Of a stretch of 64,000 nucleotides of DNA, positions 7,039 through 16,804 are shown piece by piece. Numbering within the stretch: the first letter of the stretch is position 1; each line of letters opens with the position of its first letter. The notes beneath the pieces were generated by a model. It did not search any database, had not been told where the DNA came from, and saw only the letters and a program-made list of their open reading frames with translations. Origin of the DNA: Methylovirgula sp. HY1 (GTDB lineage: Bacteria; Pseudomonadota; Alphaproteobacteria; Rhizobiales; Beijerinckiaceae). The translations under genes were made by a program, and so were the position numbers. Location: contig NZ_CP073764.1 in NCBI RefSeq assembly GCF_019343105.1, forward strand, positions 992,001 to 1,056,000. The letters are read 5' to 3'.

Positions 7039-10000
7039 TCAACGCGGCGGCTGCGTCTCGAACGCGCCCGATCCGCCCCCAGGCGACAAAAAGTCGCCCG
7101 CCCCGAAAATTTTGCGGAAAATTCCCGGCGCGAGAGCAGATAGCGGGTTGATATTGAGCGTCGGCTGGGTCGCCGCACCCGAAATCCGATAATTGACGGC
7201 GAATAAGCCTTCGTGACTGCCGCCGCCGAGGAAGAGACCGAAGACGGGGATGCGCGAGAACAGATTGTTGACCGCATAGGCTGGTACGAATGTTCCGTCC
7301 ATGCTGACTTGATCCCGCGCGAAATCGAGCCAGCCATCCACCGTCAGACCCATTTGCGCGCCATACATCGTACCGTCGCGAATATCGAGCCGACTGCCGG
7401 CACGCTGAAAATTGACCTGCAATCTGGTGAAGTCCACCGCGTTCGGATCGAGCGAAGGCTGGCTCTCTTCTCCGACGCCGGTCGGCCGCTGCTGCACGCC
7501 TTCGACCACGAGGCGGCGCAACGCCGGCTCGTCGCGCAAAACAAAATTCTTGATCCGCAACGCACCGGCCACGGCATTGTGCCCAAGCCGCATGGCCACC
7601 TGCAACTGGCCGCCTTCCATATGTTTGTAGAGATCGAGGAAGGACAATAATGCGCCGGCATCGCTGGTCGTCAGATTAAACTGTGGCGACGGCAAAGTCG
7701 GATTCGAGAGCGCACCCGAAATTGGCCAGCGACCGAAATGGCCGGTCACGGCGAATTCGCGGAATGCGTCGCCATGTTTGATGAGATGCAGATCCACATT
7801 CGACAAAGTCACTTTGTTGAAGCCGGACAAGATGGTCGATTTCAGATCGAGATCGACGTCCTTGCCGACTATCGGATCGCTCGAATCGTCCGACAAATCC
7901 TTGTTTTTATCCTTGTTTTTATCCTTGTTTTTATCCTTGTTCTTGTCCTTGTCCGAACCAGGCGCGGCAACGCTGTGATCGGCATGGGCGAAAGTGAGTT
8001 TGCGCAGGAACGGCCGCGCATCGAGCGCTGCGGCGCGAATGACCACTTTTGTCCCATTGCCAGCCTTCGAGACATCGACCCGCATATCATCGCCGGGTGA
8101 GAATCTCATCTGCGAAAACTTGGCGGATATCAGCGACAGATCGCTGCCCAAATCGACGCTGCCACGCGCCTGAATGGGCGCCGCATCGACGACCAATTGG
8201 TCAATCTGCGTGCCCTTATCGCTCGATGTCAGCGTGAAGCTCGCTTTACCAGGACGCCCCGCTGGTTTGGTGATGCCCGGCAAGCCGCCGATCGCCGCAT
8301 GAGTCAGATCGAGTTCGACATCGGCCTTGATCGGGTCGGAAGCGCCAAGCGGTGCGCTCAAACGGACGGCGATCGGGCCTTTCACATCGGAGAGGCCGCC
8401 CAAGCCCTGCTTCGCGCGCACGGCATCGTCGAGCACGAGACTGACGATTGCGTGGCCTTGCTGGCCGACAGGCTTGTCGATTTCGAGGTTTGCCGGAGCG
8501 CCGAAGAGTCGGCCCTGCCCTTTGGCTGTGAGACCGGTGGCATTGACGATGACATGGAGCGTCGCCGCTTCGAGCGGCGCCTTGCCGATGAGATTCTTCG
8601 CCGTGAGGTTGGTCGCCGTGGCATCAATCGTGAGCAAAGTATCCTTCGGCCGCATGACGGGGCGAAGTGTCAGACCGATGCCCAACGTGCCGACGATCTG
8701 GCCCGAGAGTGTCGTCGGATCGACCGGCAGACTGGCAAACGGCTTGAGTGCCTTGCGGCTCAAAAGCGCGCCGACAGCTTCGACGCTGCCCGAAATTTCG
8801 GCAGAGATTTGCGCAGGTGTCGGCTTGATCTCGCCATTGGCGATATGAAAGCCGCCGTCCGACAAGATCAGCGGCGCGCCGGTGCCGGCATCGAGCCTGC
8901 CGCTCGTGGCGGTGAACGTCGAGGTTCGCCCGGTGATGCGGCCGACGCCGTTTATGTCGGTCAGGGGCGGCACGCCGGGAAGGAAGTTGACGGCGCCATG
9001 CGAGACAATGAAATCCATGTCGACAGCGTTGTCCGGCGGGGCATGCTGCATCCGCATGGCATTGATCATGTCGGCGTTGAAATCGACCCGCAATGTGCCT
9101 TTATCGATAACCCCGTCCATCCAGTGCGCCAAAAACCAGCTGCGCACCGGCGCCACGATGAAAGACGGCCAAAGCCGAACCGCGACGCGGCTCTGCGTTC
9201 GGCCAACCGAGGCGCCGAGACGAATATGCGGCCCATCCTTCCAATCGATGGCACCCGACATGGCAAAGCTGCATTGCGGGCCGACGAAAGCGAAGCGGTC
9301 GATCACAAAGCTCTTCTGGCTGAGAACCAGATGGGCGCCGAGGCCAAATTGGGTCAGAATGATCGGCGTCTCGCCGGGGCGTTCCGCACCAAAAACCTGC
9401 TTGCCATTATTGGCGAGGGCGATTTGCCACGCATCGCCTTCGCGGCTCGGCGGAACAATCGCGCCCTTCAAAGCAAGATTAGTCCCGCCGGCGCGCATGC
9501 GTAGCTGGTCGATCTTTATATGGCGCGTCGATCGATCCCAATGGAAAGCCGTATTGATCGAATCGATCATCTTCGGCTCGTCGTTCGGATCGTCGAAACG
9601 CAAATATCCGGCGCCTAAACCGACCTCGCCCACGACTTGGGTGAGCCCGCCATGGGGCCCCAAGGCCATCGTGAATGTGCTCGAAATCGGCATGTCGAAG
9701 TCGACGCCGAGCTTGCGCAGCCCCGTGGCGAGCAGGATCTCGTCGATCGAGATGTTCTTGACGCCAATGTCGAGCCGCCGCACGCTATTCGCATTACCGG
9801 ATGCATTGGCAGAGACGGACCAAGTGCCGTTCGGCCCCTCGGCCGAAAGGCTGAAATTCCGACCGCTGCCGGATTTGTCGAGCGCGAGATGGAGCCCCTC
9901 ATAAACGCGGGTTTGATCCGCAGCGCGATCGGTGATGACGAGGCGTCCATTCGCAATGCCGACGCGATCGATGGCCGCGAACGGACCTTCGGGCTTGGTC

Positions 10001-10740
10001 GCCGTATCGATCAGAAACCGCAGCGCGGTGCCGATGCGTTTCACCATTAACGAGCGCGGCGCCAGCTCGGTTTTGTTGACCGGTCCCGACCGACCCGCCG
10101 TGGGCGAGCCGGGGATGATCTCCGGTCGCAGCGGCGTCGGGCTCCCGCTGCGACCGTCGCGCCCCATTGCGGCGGCAAGCGGCAGAAGCGGCACGGCACC
10201 CTTCCGGCTGCCGCCGGCGGAGACCGCCAGCGAGCCGTCGCGCATCAGTTCGAGACGCATTTCTATGCCGAAGATCTCGAGCCGCTTTGGCACGACCTTG
10301 CCAAACAGCAGAGCGAACATGTGGACCGAGACTTCGGCGCGCGGTGCCGAAATGATCGTTTCACCGGATTCATCGGCGAGCGACAGATTGGCAATGCTGA
10401 GCGTCGGTCCAAACCCGTGACTGACGAGGGATACTTTGCCGACGGTGAATGTGTAGCCATGCCCGACCCGCTCGTCGAGCGCTTGCGTGATCCGCGCGCC
10501 GAGCCCCGCGATCGCGATCGGGCCCTTGCCGATATAGATGGCAAAAAAGCCGCCCGCCAAAGCGATCACGAGGATTAGGCCGGCCAGCGTCCCAAGCGTC
10601 CGCCGCACCACGCAGGCGAACAAGGAAGGCGAACGCAACAGCTCGATCGCCCACGCGCCATTGCCCCGGCCTGGACATTCCGCCCCGGAACTCTCCGCAA
10701 AGTCCGGTCGGGGGCGAAGATCGTCACTATGGTCGACCAA
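7039..10740 (-). CDS. AsmA/YhdP-like large envelope protein (DUF3971)
   Basis: A 1233-residue protein with one N-terminal membrane segment (about residues 50-70, LAGLILVIALAGGFF) and a long beta-rich body, the build of AsmA-like lipid-transfer proteins. The C-terminal block with NNLFSRIPVFGLFLGGG and NPLSALAPGIFRKIF is typical of the YhdP/AsmA_2 region. Such proteins are linked to phospholipid movement to the outer membrane; that role is inferred here. A lysine/asparagine/aspartate run near residue 935 is encoded by a 12-base tandem repeat. The listed start is TTG, so the true start is uncertain. It is convergent with tyrS and divergent from bcp. Confidence 0.85.
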   Translation of the reverse strand: MVDHSDDLRPRPDFAESSGAECPGRGNGAWAIELLRSPSLFACVVRRTLGTLAGLILVIALAGGFFAIYIGKGPIAIAGLGARITQALDERVGHGYTFTVGKVSLVSHGFGPTLSIANLSLADESGETIISAPRAEVSVHMFALLFGKVVPKRLEIFGIEMRLELMRDGSLAVSAGGSRKGAVPLLPLAAAMGRDGRSGSPTPLRPEIIPGSPTAGRSGPVNKTELAPRSLMVKRIGTALRFLIDTATKPEGPFAAIDRVGIANGRLVITDRAADQTRVYEGLHLALDKSGSGRNFSLSAEGPNGTWSVSANASGNANSVRRLDIGVKNISIDEILLATGLRKLGVDFDMPISSTFTMALGPHGGLTQVVGEVGLGAGYLRFDDPNDEPKMIDSINTAFHWDRSTRHIKIDQLRMRAGGTNLALKGAIVPPSREGDAWQIALANNGKQVFGAERPGETPIILTQFGLGAHLVLSQKSFVIDRFAFVGPQCSFAMSGAIDWKDGPHIRLGASVGRTQSRVAVRLWPSFIVAPVRSWFLAHWMDGVIDKGTLRVDFNADMINAMRMQHAPPDNAVDMDFIVSHGAVNFLPGVPPLTDINGVGRITGRTSTFTATSGRLDAGTGAPLILSDGGFHIANGEIKPTPAQISAEISGSVEAVGALLSRKALKPFASLPVDPTTLSGQIVGTLGIGLTLRPVMRPKDTLLTIDATATNLTAKNLIGKAPLEAATLHVIVNATGLTAKGQGRLFGAPANLEIDKPVGQQGHAIVSLVLDDAVRAKQGLGGLSDVKGPIAVRLSAPLGASDPIKADVELDLTHAAIGGLPGITKPAGRPGKASFTLTSSDKGTQIDQLVVDAAPIQARGSVDLGSDLSLISAKFSQMRFSPGDDMRVDVSKAGNGTKVVIRAAALDARPFLRKLTFAHADHSVAAPGSDKDKNKDKNKDKNKDKNKDLSDDSSDPIVGKDVDLDLKSTILSGFNKVTLSNVDLHLIKHGDAFREFAVTGHFGRWPISGALSNPTLPSPQFNLTTSDAGALLSFLDLYKHMEGGQLQVAMRLGHNAVAGALRIKNFVLRDEPALRRLVVEGVQQRPTGVGEESQPSLDPNAVDFTRLQVNFQRAGSRLDIRDGTMYGAQMGLTVDGWLDFARDQVSMDGTFVPAYAVNNLFSRIPVFGLFLGGGSHEGLFAVNYRISGAATQPTLNINPLSALAPGIFRKIFGAGDFLSPGGGSGAFETQPPR
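7899..7952 (-). repeat. 12-base in-frame tandem repeat in the AsmA-like gene
   Basis: Three identical CCTTGTTTTTAT units, then a near copy and a partial one. On the coding strand they specify repeats of Asp-Lys-Asn-Lys in a charged linker between two beta-rich parts. Unit gain or loss would keep the frame. Confidence 0.85.
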
Positions 10741-10885
10741 ACGCAGGTGGCCTTTCGAGACAAGCGAGCGCTGGAAACATGATTCGTACCCGAATATAGG
10801 GAATTTGTCGAAGGCAGCGCCGTCAAATTGGCGACGTGCAATTCCTACTCAGCGAATTGCCGTTTATTGAGACGAAAGGAAGGCG

Positions 10886-11362
10886 ATGATGAGTACGAAA
10901 CTGGGTCGCGGCGATAAAGCGCCCGTTTTTGAATTGCCCGGTGACCAGGCGAAGCCGTGCAAATTGAAATCCTATGCCGGCAAAAAGCTCGTACTTTATT
11001 TCTATCCAAAAGACGACACGTCCGGCTGCACGAAGGAAGCCATCGACTTTTCTGCCCTGCGCGAAGAATTCGACAAGATCGAGACGGCTATTCTCGGCAT
11101 TTCGCCCGATTCTCCAGTAACTCACGGTAAATTCAAAACAAAACACAAGCTCAACCTGGACCTCGCCTCGGACGAAACGAAAGCCGTGCTCGAAGCCTAT
11201 GGCGTCTGGACCGAAAAAAGCATGTATGGGCGCAAATATATGGGCGTCGAACGGACGACCTTCCTCATTGGGAAAAATGGCAAAATTGCCGAGATTTGGA
11301 GCAAGGTCAAAGTGCCCGGCCATGCCGAGGCGGTGCTGGCGGCCGCCCGCGCCCTCGGCTGA
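10886..11362 (+). CDS. bcp: Thioredoxin-dependent thiol peroxidase (Bcp/PrxQ)
   Basis: Peroxiredoxin that reduces peroxides. Length 158 is normal for Bcp. The peroxidatic cysteine is Cys48 in YPKDDTSGCTKEA. The position five residues later, where many Bcp proteins have the resolving cysteine, is Ile53; the other cysteine, Cys25, is in the N-terminal part. This points to a 1-Cys or atypical mechanism. The ATG at 10886 or the one three bases later both fit the AAAGGAAGG ribosome site. Divergent from the AsmA-like gene, so probably a single-gene unit. Confidence 0.92.
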   Translation: MMSTKLGRGDKAPVFELPGDQAKPCKLKSYAGKKLVLYFYPKDDTSGCTKEAIDFSALREEFDKIETAILGISPDSPVTHGKFKTKHKLNLDLASDETKAVLEAYGVWTEKSMYGRKYMGVERTTFLIGKNGKIAEIWSKVKVPGHAEAVLAAARALG

Positions 11363-11442
11363 TGTGGCGCATTAGCGGGATATTAACCTTAACATAGTGT
11401 TCTTGAGGCCGATTTCACTGCATCATCTGGGTGGGAAACAGC

Positions 11443-12921
11443 ATGCCCTCGCGTCGAACAGCAACCGGCACGAGGCAGAGCCGTTTCCAGTTGCAGCTCA
11501 CCTTGCACGCCGGCCAGCGTTCGCGGACGCTCGTCTTACCGCCTGTCGCCTTGACGATGCTTGCCGGCATTCTGCCTCTCACCGGCCTGCTGTTTCTCGC
11601 CGCGGCCTGCTATTTCATCTTTCATGACGACTTGCTCGCCAGTCTGACGCGGCGTCAGATCGCGATGCAATACAGCTATGAGGACCGACTGGCCCGCCTG
11701 CGCCATGAGATTGTCACCCTGACCCAGCGCGCCAAGATCAACAAGGCCAATCTCGACGAAAAGCTCGACGCGCTCGCCCGCCAGCAGGGCCAGCTCGAAG
11801 CCCGCGCCATTCTCGTCACCGCCCTCGCGCAGCGTGCGAAGGCGCTTTACGGATCAGCCGGCGGTGAAACCGCCGATGCGGCACGACCGGAAGTCACGGC
11901 GAGCGTCAATCCCTTGCTCTCCGGCGCCTTCGCCCCCAATCTTCCGCCCGGCGCCAGCGCCTATATTTCGCTCGACAGCTTTGCCGGTGGGGCACAGTCA
12001 CCCAACCACCGATCCACATTGGAGGAGCCCAAACCGCAACCGGACGGCTTCGAGCTTCGGCTCACCAACGGCGTCGAGCGCGCGCGCCATGCAAACAGGC
12101 CCGCTGCCGACACGAGCCGGCGATCCGGCGTCGGACCGCCGGCGATCTCGCCTTTGAGCTTCGACCCCGACCTGCCCTTGAGCATGAGGATCGATCAGCT
12201 CGCGGCCCGGCAACAACGCCTTGATCATATGCAATTGGTGCTGCTGAACGATTCCCAACAGCCGGCGGAGCGCATGGCGGCCCGGATTCGGGCGGCTTTC
12301 CGGTTTGTCGGACTCGTCCCGGATGAACTGCGGCCGCCGTCGACCAAGCATGAGAAAACAATGGATATCGGCGGCCCCTTCGTGCCCTTGCCGACCAATT
12401 CGCCTGAAGCGGCAGCTTTTGCGCGCGCGGCGACACAGGCGCAAAGCGCCATTGCCACAGCGGAAAAGCTTCACCGCATCGCCGCCTATGTGCCGCTCGC
12501 GGCACCCCTGCCCGGCCGACTCGAAGTCACCTCTCCTTTCGGACCGCGGATCGATCCCTTTCTCGGCCGCCCGGCGCTGCATACGGGCGTCGATTTGCGC
12601 GACGATTATGGCGCGCCGGTCCGGGCAACGGCCGACGGCACCGTGAGCCTCGCCAGCGCCGACGGCGGCTATGGCAATCTGGTCGAGATCGATCACGGCA
12701 ATGGCTTGAGCACGCGCTATGCGCATCTCTCGAGCTTCGCCGTGAGGCCGGGTCAAAAAATCAAAGCCGGCGCCATCATCGGCCGCATCGGCGAAACCGG
12801 CCGCGCCACCGGGCCTCACCTCCATTATGAAACGCGAATCAATGGCGAACCCGTCAATCCCGAACGCTTTCTGAAAGCCGGCCTCATGCTGCGCACCGCC
12901 CCGGCTGAATCGGTGCTTTAA
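11443..12921 (+). CDS. M23 family metallopeptidase (LytM-type), membrane anchored
   Basis: Predicted cell-wall endopeptidase or cell-division activator of 492 residues. A transmembrane segment at about 33-58 is followed by a coiled-coil region rich in Arg, Lys, Glu and Gln (about 70-130), a low-complexity linker and a C-terminal peptidase M23 domain. The zinc ligands are all present: His380 and Asp384 in HTGVDLRDD, and His461 in GPHLHYE. It may therefore be an active enzyme rather than a degenerate EnvC/NlpD type. I used the ATG at 11443, preceded by GTGGGAAAC, rather than the in-frame GTG at 11431. Confidence 0.88.
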   Translation: MPSRRTATGTRQSRFQLQLTLHAGQRSRTLVLPPVALTMLAGILPLTGLLFLAAACYFIFHDDLLASLTRRQIAMQYSYEDRLARLRHEIVTLTQRAKINKANLDEKLDALARQQGQLEARAILVTALAQRAKALYGSAGGETADAARPEVTASVNPLLSGAFAPNLPPGASAYISLDSFAGGAQSPNHRSTLEEPKPQPDGFELRLTNGVERARHANRPAADTSRRSGVGPPAISPLSFDPDLPLSMRIDQLAARQQRLDHMQLVLLNDSQQPAERMAARIRAAFRFVGLVPDELRPPSTKHEKTMDIGGPFVPLPTNSPEAAAFARAATQAQSAIATAEKLHRIAAYVPLAAPLPGRLEVTSPFGPRIDPFLGRPALHTGVDLRDDYGAPVRATADGTVSLASADGGYGNLVEIDHGNGLSTRYAHLSSFAVRPGQKIKAGAIIGRIGETGRATGPHLHYETRINGEPVNPERFLKAGLMLRTAPAESVL

Positions 12922-13164
12922 AATGCGCCCGAAATTACAGCTTTTGCGCGAACATGCGTCTGATCGGCCACACCGGCAAAGCCACATCTTGCGCACTCCC
13001 TTGCGGCAAAGCGCGATCATGTCCTCATGAGGGGAATAAACCTGAAATTTATGTCGCTACTCCGGCCATAAACGGCTCCGATCGATTGACCCGGAGCGCG
13101 GGATTTATTACAACTTTAACGTGTAGCTCGCGCCTCTATCGTTCAAGTTCTGCCGGGGGGACTC

Positions 13165-13431
13165 ATGACCGCGACGAAAGCCTCGCCATCCCGCACCCGC
13201 ACCCGCAATTCCGGCGTCGCCGTCCCCCCGGACGCTCAGACCGCGCAAGCCCCAAGGCCCGGCCGTGGCAACCGGCAGCCCGGCAAAGATAGCGCCAATG
13301 TCGCCGAATATATCGCCGCGATCACCGCCGAACTCGCCGGAATGGCCGGCGGCGCGCGGCTCGATATGCTGACCTATTTTCTCAACATGGCGCGGCTCGA
13401 GGCCGAGTTTCACATGCACCGGCGCGAATGA
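13165..13431 (+). CDS. Conserved small protein of unknown function
   Basis: 88 residues. The N-terminal half is a basic, proline-rich, probably disordered stretch; the C-terminal half (NVAEYIAAITAELAGMAGG, then LDMLTYFLNMARLEAE) forms amphipathic helices. I recall similar short proteins from other alphaproteobacteria, but no function is known to me. It faces dprA convergently with only a few bases between them. Confidence 0.7.
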   Translation: MTATKASPSRTRTRNSGVAVPPDAQTAQAPRPGRGNRQPGKDSANVAEYIAAITAELAGMAGGARLDMLTYFLNMARLEAEFHMHRRE

Positions 13432-13436
13432 GGCGC

Positions 13437-14699
13437 TCACAAGCGGCTGACGAGACCGCCGTCTTGCCGTTCGAGTTGACCGGCCAGTTCCAATTCGAGC
13501 AGAATCGCACGGACTTCGCCGGCTGGTGCCTCGGCGGCGCGGGCGAGCTCGTCGATCGAGATCGGCGACGGTCCCAAAAGCGCGATGATCCGGCTGCGCA
13601 TCTCGGCCGGATCGACAGGCGTGGCGGCTTCGTCCCGCAACGGCGCAAAGCCGATCGGGCCTGAACGTCCGCCTTCGCCGCGCTCATGCTCCGCCGCCGT
13701 CGCTTTCGGCGCGGCTTCGACCTCGGGCAGATCGAGTTCGTCCCAGAGATGTTCGTCCGGCGCGTCCGACGGCGCGCTTTCGGAGAAAAGATCCTTCTGC
13801 ATTGGTCGCTCGATCTGCCGCGCCAACGCATCGATGACATCCTGCGCCGAAGTGCAGATCGTCGCGCCATCGCGCAAAAGATCATTGGTACCTTCGGCGC
13901 GCGGATCGAGTGGCGAACCCGGCACGGCGAACACATCGCGGCCCTGTTCCGCCGCAAAGCGCGCGGTGATCAGCGAGCCGGAACGCCGCGCCGCCTCGAC
14001 CACCACCGTGCCCTGCGCGAGCCCGGCGACGAGACGGTTGCGGCGCGGAAAATCCCGGCCCCGCGCCTCCCAGCCAAACGGCATTTCGCTCAATGCCGCG
14101 CCGTGCGCGATCAAACGCTCAAGCGCCGGCGCATGTTCGGCCGGATAGATGCGGTCATGTCCGCCGGCGAGCACGGCGACCGTGCCCGTCTCCATCGTCG
14201 TTTGATGGGCGCGAATGTCGATGCCGCGGGCCAGCCCTGAGATCACGACGAAACCCGCCTGCGCAAGGCCGCGCGCCAACCGCTCGGCAAAGGCGAGCCC
14301 AGCGCCGGACGCATTGCGGGCACCGACAATAGCGACCGCTGGACGATTGAAAATTGCCGCATCGCCGCGCAATGCGATCAACGGCGGCGCACTATCGATC
14401 CGCCGCAGCAGAGCCGGATAATCCGCCTCCCCGATCGCGACGAAACGCGCGCCGCATTTCGCCGCCGCCTCGAATTCGCGGTCAATTTCCGCCTCGCTCG
14501 CCAGCCGTACCGGCCGGCCGCGCGGCGCGAGACCGGGCAATGCGTCGAGCGCCGCGCGGGCGCTGCCGAAACGATTGATCAAAGCCTGAAACGTGCGCGG
14601 TCCGATGCTCTCGCTGCGCAGGAGACGCAGCCAATCGAAGCGCTGGGCGTCTGAAAGCTGCGGCGCTTCTGGCTCCGGTCCTCCGGCGCCGGCGCCCAT
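13437..14699 (-). CDS. dprA: DNA-processing protein DprA
   Basis: Binds incoming single-stranded DNA and loads RecA in transformation. The Rossmann-like core shows [10 protein letters not shown], the [12 protein letters not shown] motif, [19 protein letters not shown], a VEA...[11 protein letters not shown] block and FAVPGSP. A C-terminal winged-helix (about 360-420) ends the chain. The ATG at 14699 gives 420 residues and overlaps the plsY stop by one base (TGATG), which indicates translational coupling; a longer upstream frame is only the shadow of plsY. Confidence 0.95.
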   Translation of the reverse strand: MGAGAGGPEPEAPQLSDAQRFDWLRLLRSESIGPRTFQALINRFGSARAALDALPGLAPRGRPVRLASEAEIDREFEAAAKCGARFVAIGEADYPALLRRIDSAPPLIALRGDAAIFNRPAVAIVGARNASGAGLAFAERLARGLAQAGFVVISGLARGIDIRAHQTTMETGTVAVLAGGHDRIYPAEHAPALERLIAHGAALSEMPFGWEARGRDFPRRNRLVAGLAQGTVVVEAARRSGSLITARFAAEQGRDVFAVPGSPLDPRAEGTNDLLRDGATICTSAQDVIDALARQIERPMQKDLFSESAPSDAPDEHLWDELDLPEVEAAPKATAAEHERGEGGRSGPIGFAPLRDEAATPVDPAEMRSRIIALLGPSPISIDELARAAEAPAGEVRAILLELELAGQLERQDGGLVSRL

Positions 14700-15298
14700 C
14701 AGCGCTGTCCGATCTTGGTCTCGGTCCCGTTGACGAGCCGCAGAATATTGCCGCGATGCATGAACCAGAGCAGCGCCGCGAGCACACAATAGAGAATGGC
14801 AACATCGCTGCGGCCGAACACAAACAGCGCGACGGGGACGCAAGCGCTGGCGATCAGCGCGCTCGCCGAGGAATAGCGCGTCGCCAAAGCGACGAGGAGC
14901 CAAAGCACGATGAAGACGAGCCCGGCACGCCAGTCGAGCGCGAGCAGCGTGCCGAGAAACGTCGCGACGCCCTTGCCGCCTTTGAATTTCAGCCAGAACG
15001 GAAAGACATGGCCGAGAAAGGCGCCGAGCGCGGCAAAGAGCGGCGGAATGCCCGGCGTCCCATAAGCGACGATGAACACGGCGGCGGCGCCTTTCAGCGC
15101 ATCGAGCAGCAGCGTCGCGGCGGCGAGGTCCTTACGCCCGGTGCGCAAGACATTGGTCGCGCCAATATTGCCGGAGCCTATGCCGCGCAGATCCGCGGTG
15201 CCGGCCATGCGGGTAAGAATCAGGCCGAAAGGGATCGCCCCGCAAAAATAGCCGAAGAGAAGCGCGAGAAAGCTGCTGGTGAGCACTGGCGGGACCAA
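14699..15298 (-). CDS. plsY: Acyl-phosphate:glycerol-3-phosphate acyltransferase
   Basis: Integral membrane enzyme that makes lysophosphatidic acid from acyl-phosphate, the first step of phospholipid synthesis in PlsX/PlsY bacteria. It has 199 residues and about five membrane segments. The three family loops are seen as [26 protein letters not shown] and MHRGNI. The listed start is TTG at 15298; a GTG at 15286 giving a start just before the first helix is as likely. It is coupled to dprA downstream. Confidence 0.93.
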   Translation of the reverse strand: MVPPVLTSSFLALLFGYFCGAIPFGLILTRMAGTADLRGIGSGNIGATNVLRTGRKDLAAATLLLDALKGAAAVFIVAYGTPGIPPLFAALGAFLGHVFPFWLKFKGGKGVATFLGTLLALDWRAGLVFIVLWLLVALATRYSSASALIASACVPVALFVFGRSDVAILYCVLAALLWFMHRGNILRLVNGTETKIGQR

Positions 15299-15403
15299 AG
15301 GTTGCGGGCGGGACGCCGAGCAAACTAGCCGGGCTGTGCCGCGCCGGCAATGGGGGACCGGACAGTTTGAAGTCCGGCCATCAACTCGCGAAGAGCCGCT
15401 CCT

Positions 15404-16522
15404 TTACGTCCGTATAGCCGATCGCGAGAGCGCAACTAACAAGTCGGTTGATGTCACCATACCCTCGAGCCGGCACTGATCGTCGACGATGACGACAGCC
15501 TGCGCGGCTTCCTCCGCGAACCACTCGATCAGTTCACAGGCAGGCGTGTCAGGCTTGGCGATCGCGGCCTCGGACATGATGTCCGTCATATGCCCACCGA
15601 ACTGCACGAGTTCTCGGAGGCCAACGCATCCGAGCACTCTTTCGTGCTCGTCGACGACCGGGAGAGTCTGCACAGAATGGGAAAAAAGCATTTCTTGGGC
15701 GACGTTTGGCGCCGTGTCCCAGTTGATGCAGATGATGTCGCGCGACATGATCTCGCCGCAAGTCAGATCGCCGTGCGCGCGGCCCAGCGCATGCAGCTCG
15801 ACCCGCCGCAGAAGGTGGTCGAGATCGCCGCGATCGACGTCAAGGACTTCGCCCAGATCTTCGAGAGCCTTATCCACGTCTTCGGGACGGAAGCCGAGCC
15901 GATTCTGAGGCGGCACGTCGGCAGTCCCATGCAGATTGACGGGCGGAGGAGGCGCCACATGCGGATAAGCGTGGCGGCGCGAAAGCTTATGGAACAGCCA
16001 GCCGAGAAGAACGAGGAGAGCGGAATTGAGCCCGACCGGGACGAATGCGAACTGATAGCCCGCAGCAAGCACGGCCGGGCCGCCGAGCACCGCGGTAATG
16101 GCCGCCGCCCCGCCGGGTGGGTGCAGGCAACGGAGCAGCGACATGGCGCCGATCGCAAGTGCAACGGCAACTGCGGCGGCCGTGATGGGGTCTGGAATGA
16201 AATGGACGGCGGTAATGCCGACCAAAGCGGAAACCGTGTTGCCGCCAACAATCGACCAAGGCTGCGCGAGCGGACTCGCCGGCACAGCGAACAGAAGGAC
16301 CGCCGAGGCGCCCATCGGCGCGACGAGAAGCGGCACGAGCGGAAAATGCACCCCGTTGAACGCTATTCCGCATACAAGCGCGGTCAGGCCGATGCCGAAC
16401 AAGGCTCCAACGCAGGCCGCGATGCGATCAAAAAGTGTCGCGCCCAAGAGAATGGGAACGAAGAATTTCCTAGCATGCAGCGGCCGCGGCCGGCCCCAAG
16501 ACGAATCGACAGGACTTGTCAT
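15404..16522 (-). CDS. HPP family membrane protein with CBS pair
   Basis: 372 residues. The N-terminal half has four membrane segments and the HPP signature CLHPPGGAAA (near residue 130); the C-terminal half (about 235-370) is a CBS pair (LTCGEIMSRDIICI, then SVQTLPVVDEHERVLGCVG and a second copy), a likely nucleotide sensor. HPP proteins include nitrite transporters of cyanobacteria and plastids, but the function of the HPP-CBS form is not settled. Its promoter region is shared with the NsrR-type regulator and holds two NsrR-like sites, so regulation by nitric oxide is plausible. Confidence 0.85.
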   Translation of the reverse strand: MTSPVDSSWGRPRPLHARKFFVPILLGATLFDRIAACVGALFGIGLTALVCGIAFNGVHFPLVPLLVAPMGASAVLLFAVPASPLAQPWSIVGGNTVSALVGITAVHFIPDPITAAAVAVALAIGAMSLLRCLHPPGGAAAITAVLGGPAVLAAGYQFAFVPVGLNSALLVLLGWLFHKLSRRHAYPHVAPPPPVNLHGTADVPPQNRLGFRPEDVDKALEDLGEVLDVDRGDLDHLLRRVELHALGRAHGDLTCGEIMSRDIICINWDTAPNVAQEMLFSHSVQTLPVVDEHERVLGCVGLRELVQFGGHMTDIMSEAAIAKPDTPACELIEWFAEEAAQAVVIVDDQCRLEGMVTSTDLLVALSRSAIRT

Positions 16523-16704
16523 TCAGACCTCAAAGCGCAAGGCTCCGCGCCCACGCGAAGCGATCGCAGAAAGACAGGACGGGGAGAGGGCGACGAGCGC
16601 CGATAACATCGCCGGGTGCTTTGCAGCGGGAACTCACCCGTTGAGGTTCGCGCGAGAGATCGCGGACTGATCTAGGACACGAAATTGGGCATCAGACTTT
16701 CTCA

Positions 16705-16727
16705 AAGATGTATTTATTATACATCTT
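16705..16727. promoter_or_regulatory. NsrR-type operator, perfect palindrome
   Basis: Arms AAGATGTAT and ATACATCTT around a 5-base centre, a 23-base site matching the NsrR consensus (AAGATGYA-N-TRCATCTT). It lies between the HPP-CBS gene and the Rrf2/NsrR-like gene, 78 bases upstream of the latter. Confidence 0.8.
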
Positions 16728-16744
16728 ATAGCTTGGGAGCCTAA

Positions 16745-16767
16745 ACGATGTAAACAGGATGCATCTT
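16745..16767. promoter_or_regulatory. Second NsrR-type operator, imperfect
   Basis: CGATGTA and TGCATCTT half sites with the same GATG-to-CATC spacing (15 bases) as the perfect site 40 bases away, so the two would lie on the same DNA face. It is 38 bases before the regulator start. Confidence 0.6.
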
Positions 16768-16804
16768 TTTGGGGTACTGGTCTTTTTGGGTAGTAGAATA
16801 TGCC

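Noticed and set aside
8197-9504. Long plus-strand frames opposite the AsmA-like gene
   Set aside because: Arg/Ala-rich shadow composition with no motifs.
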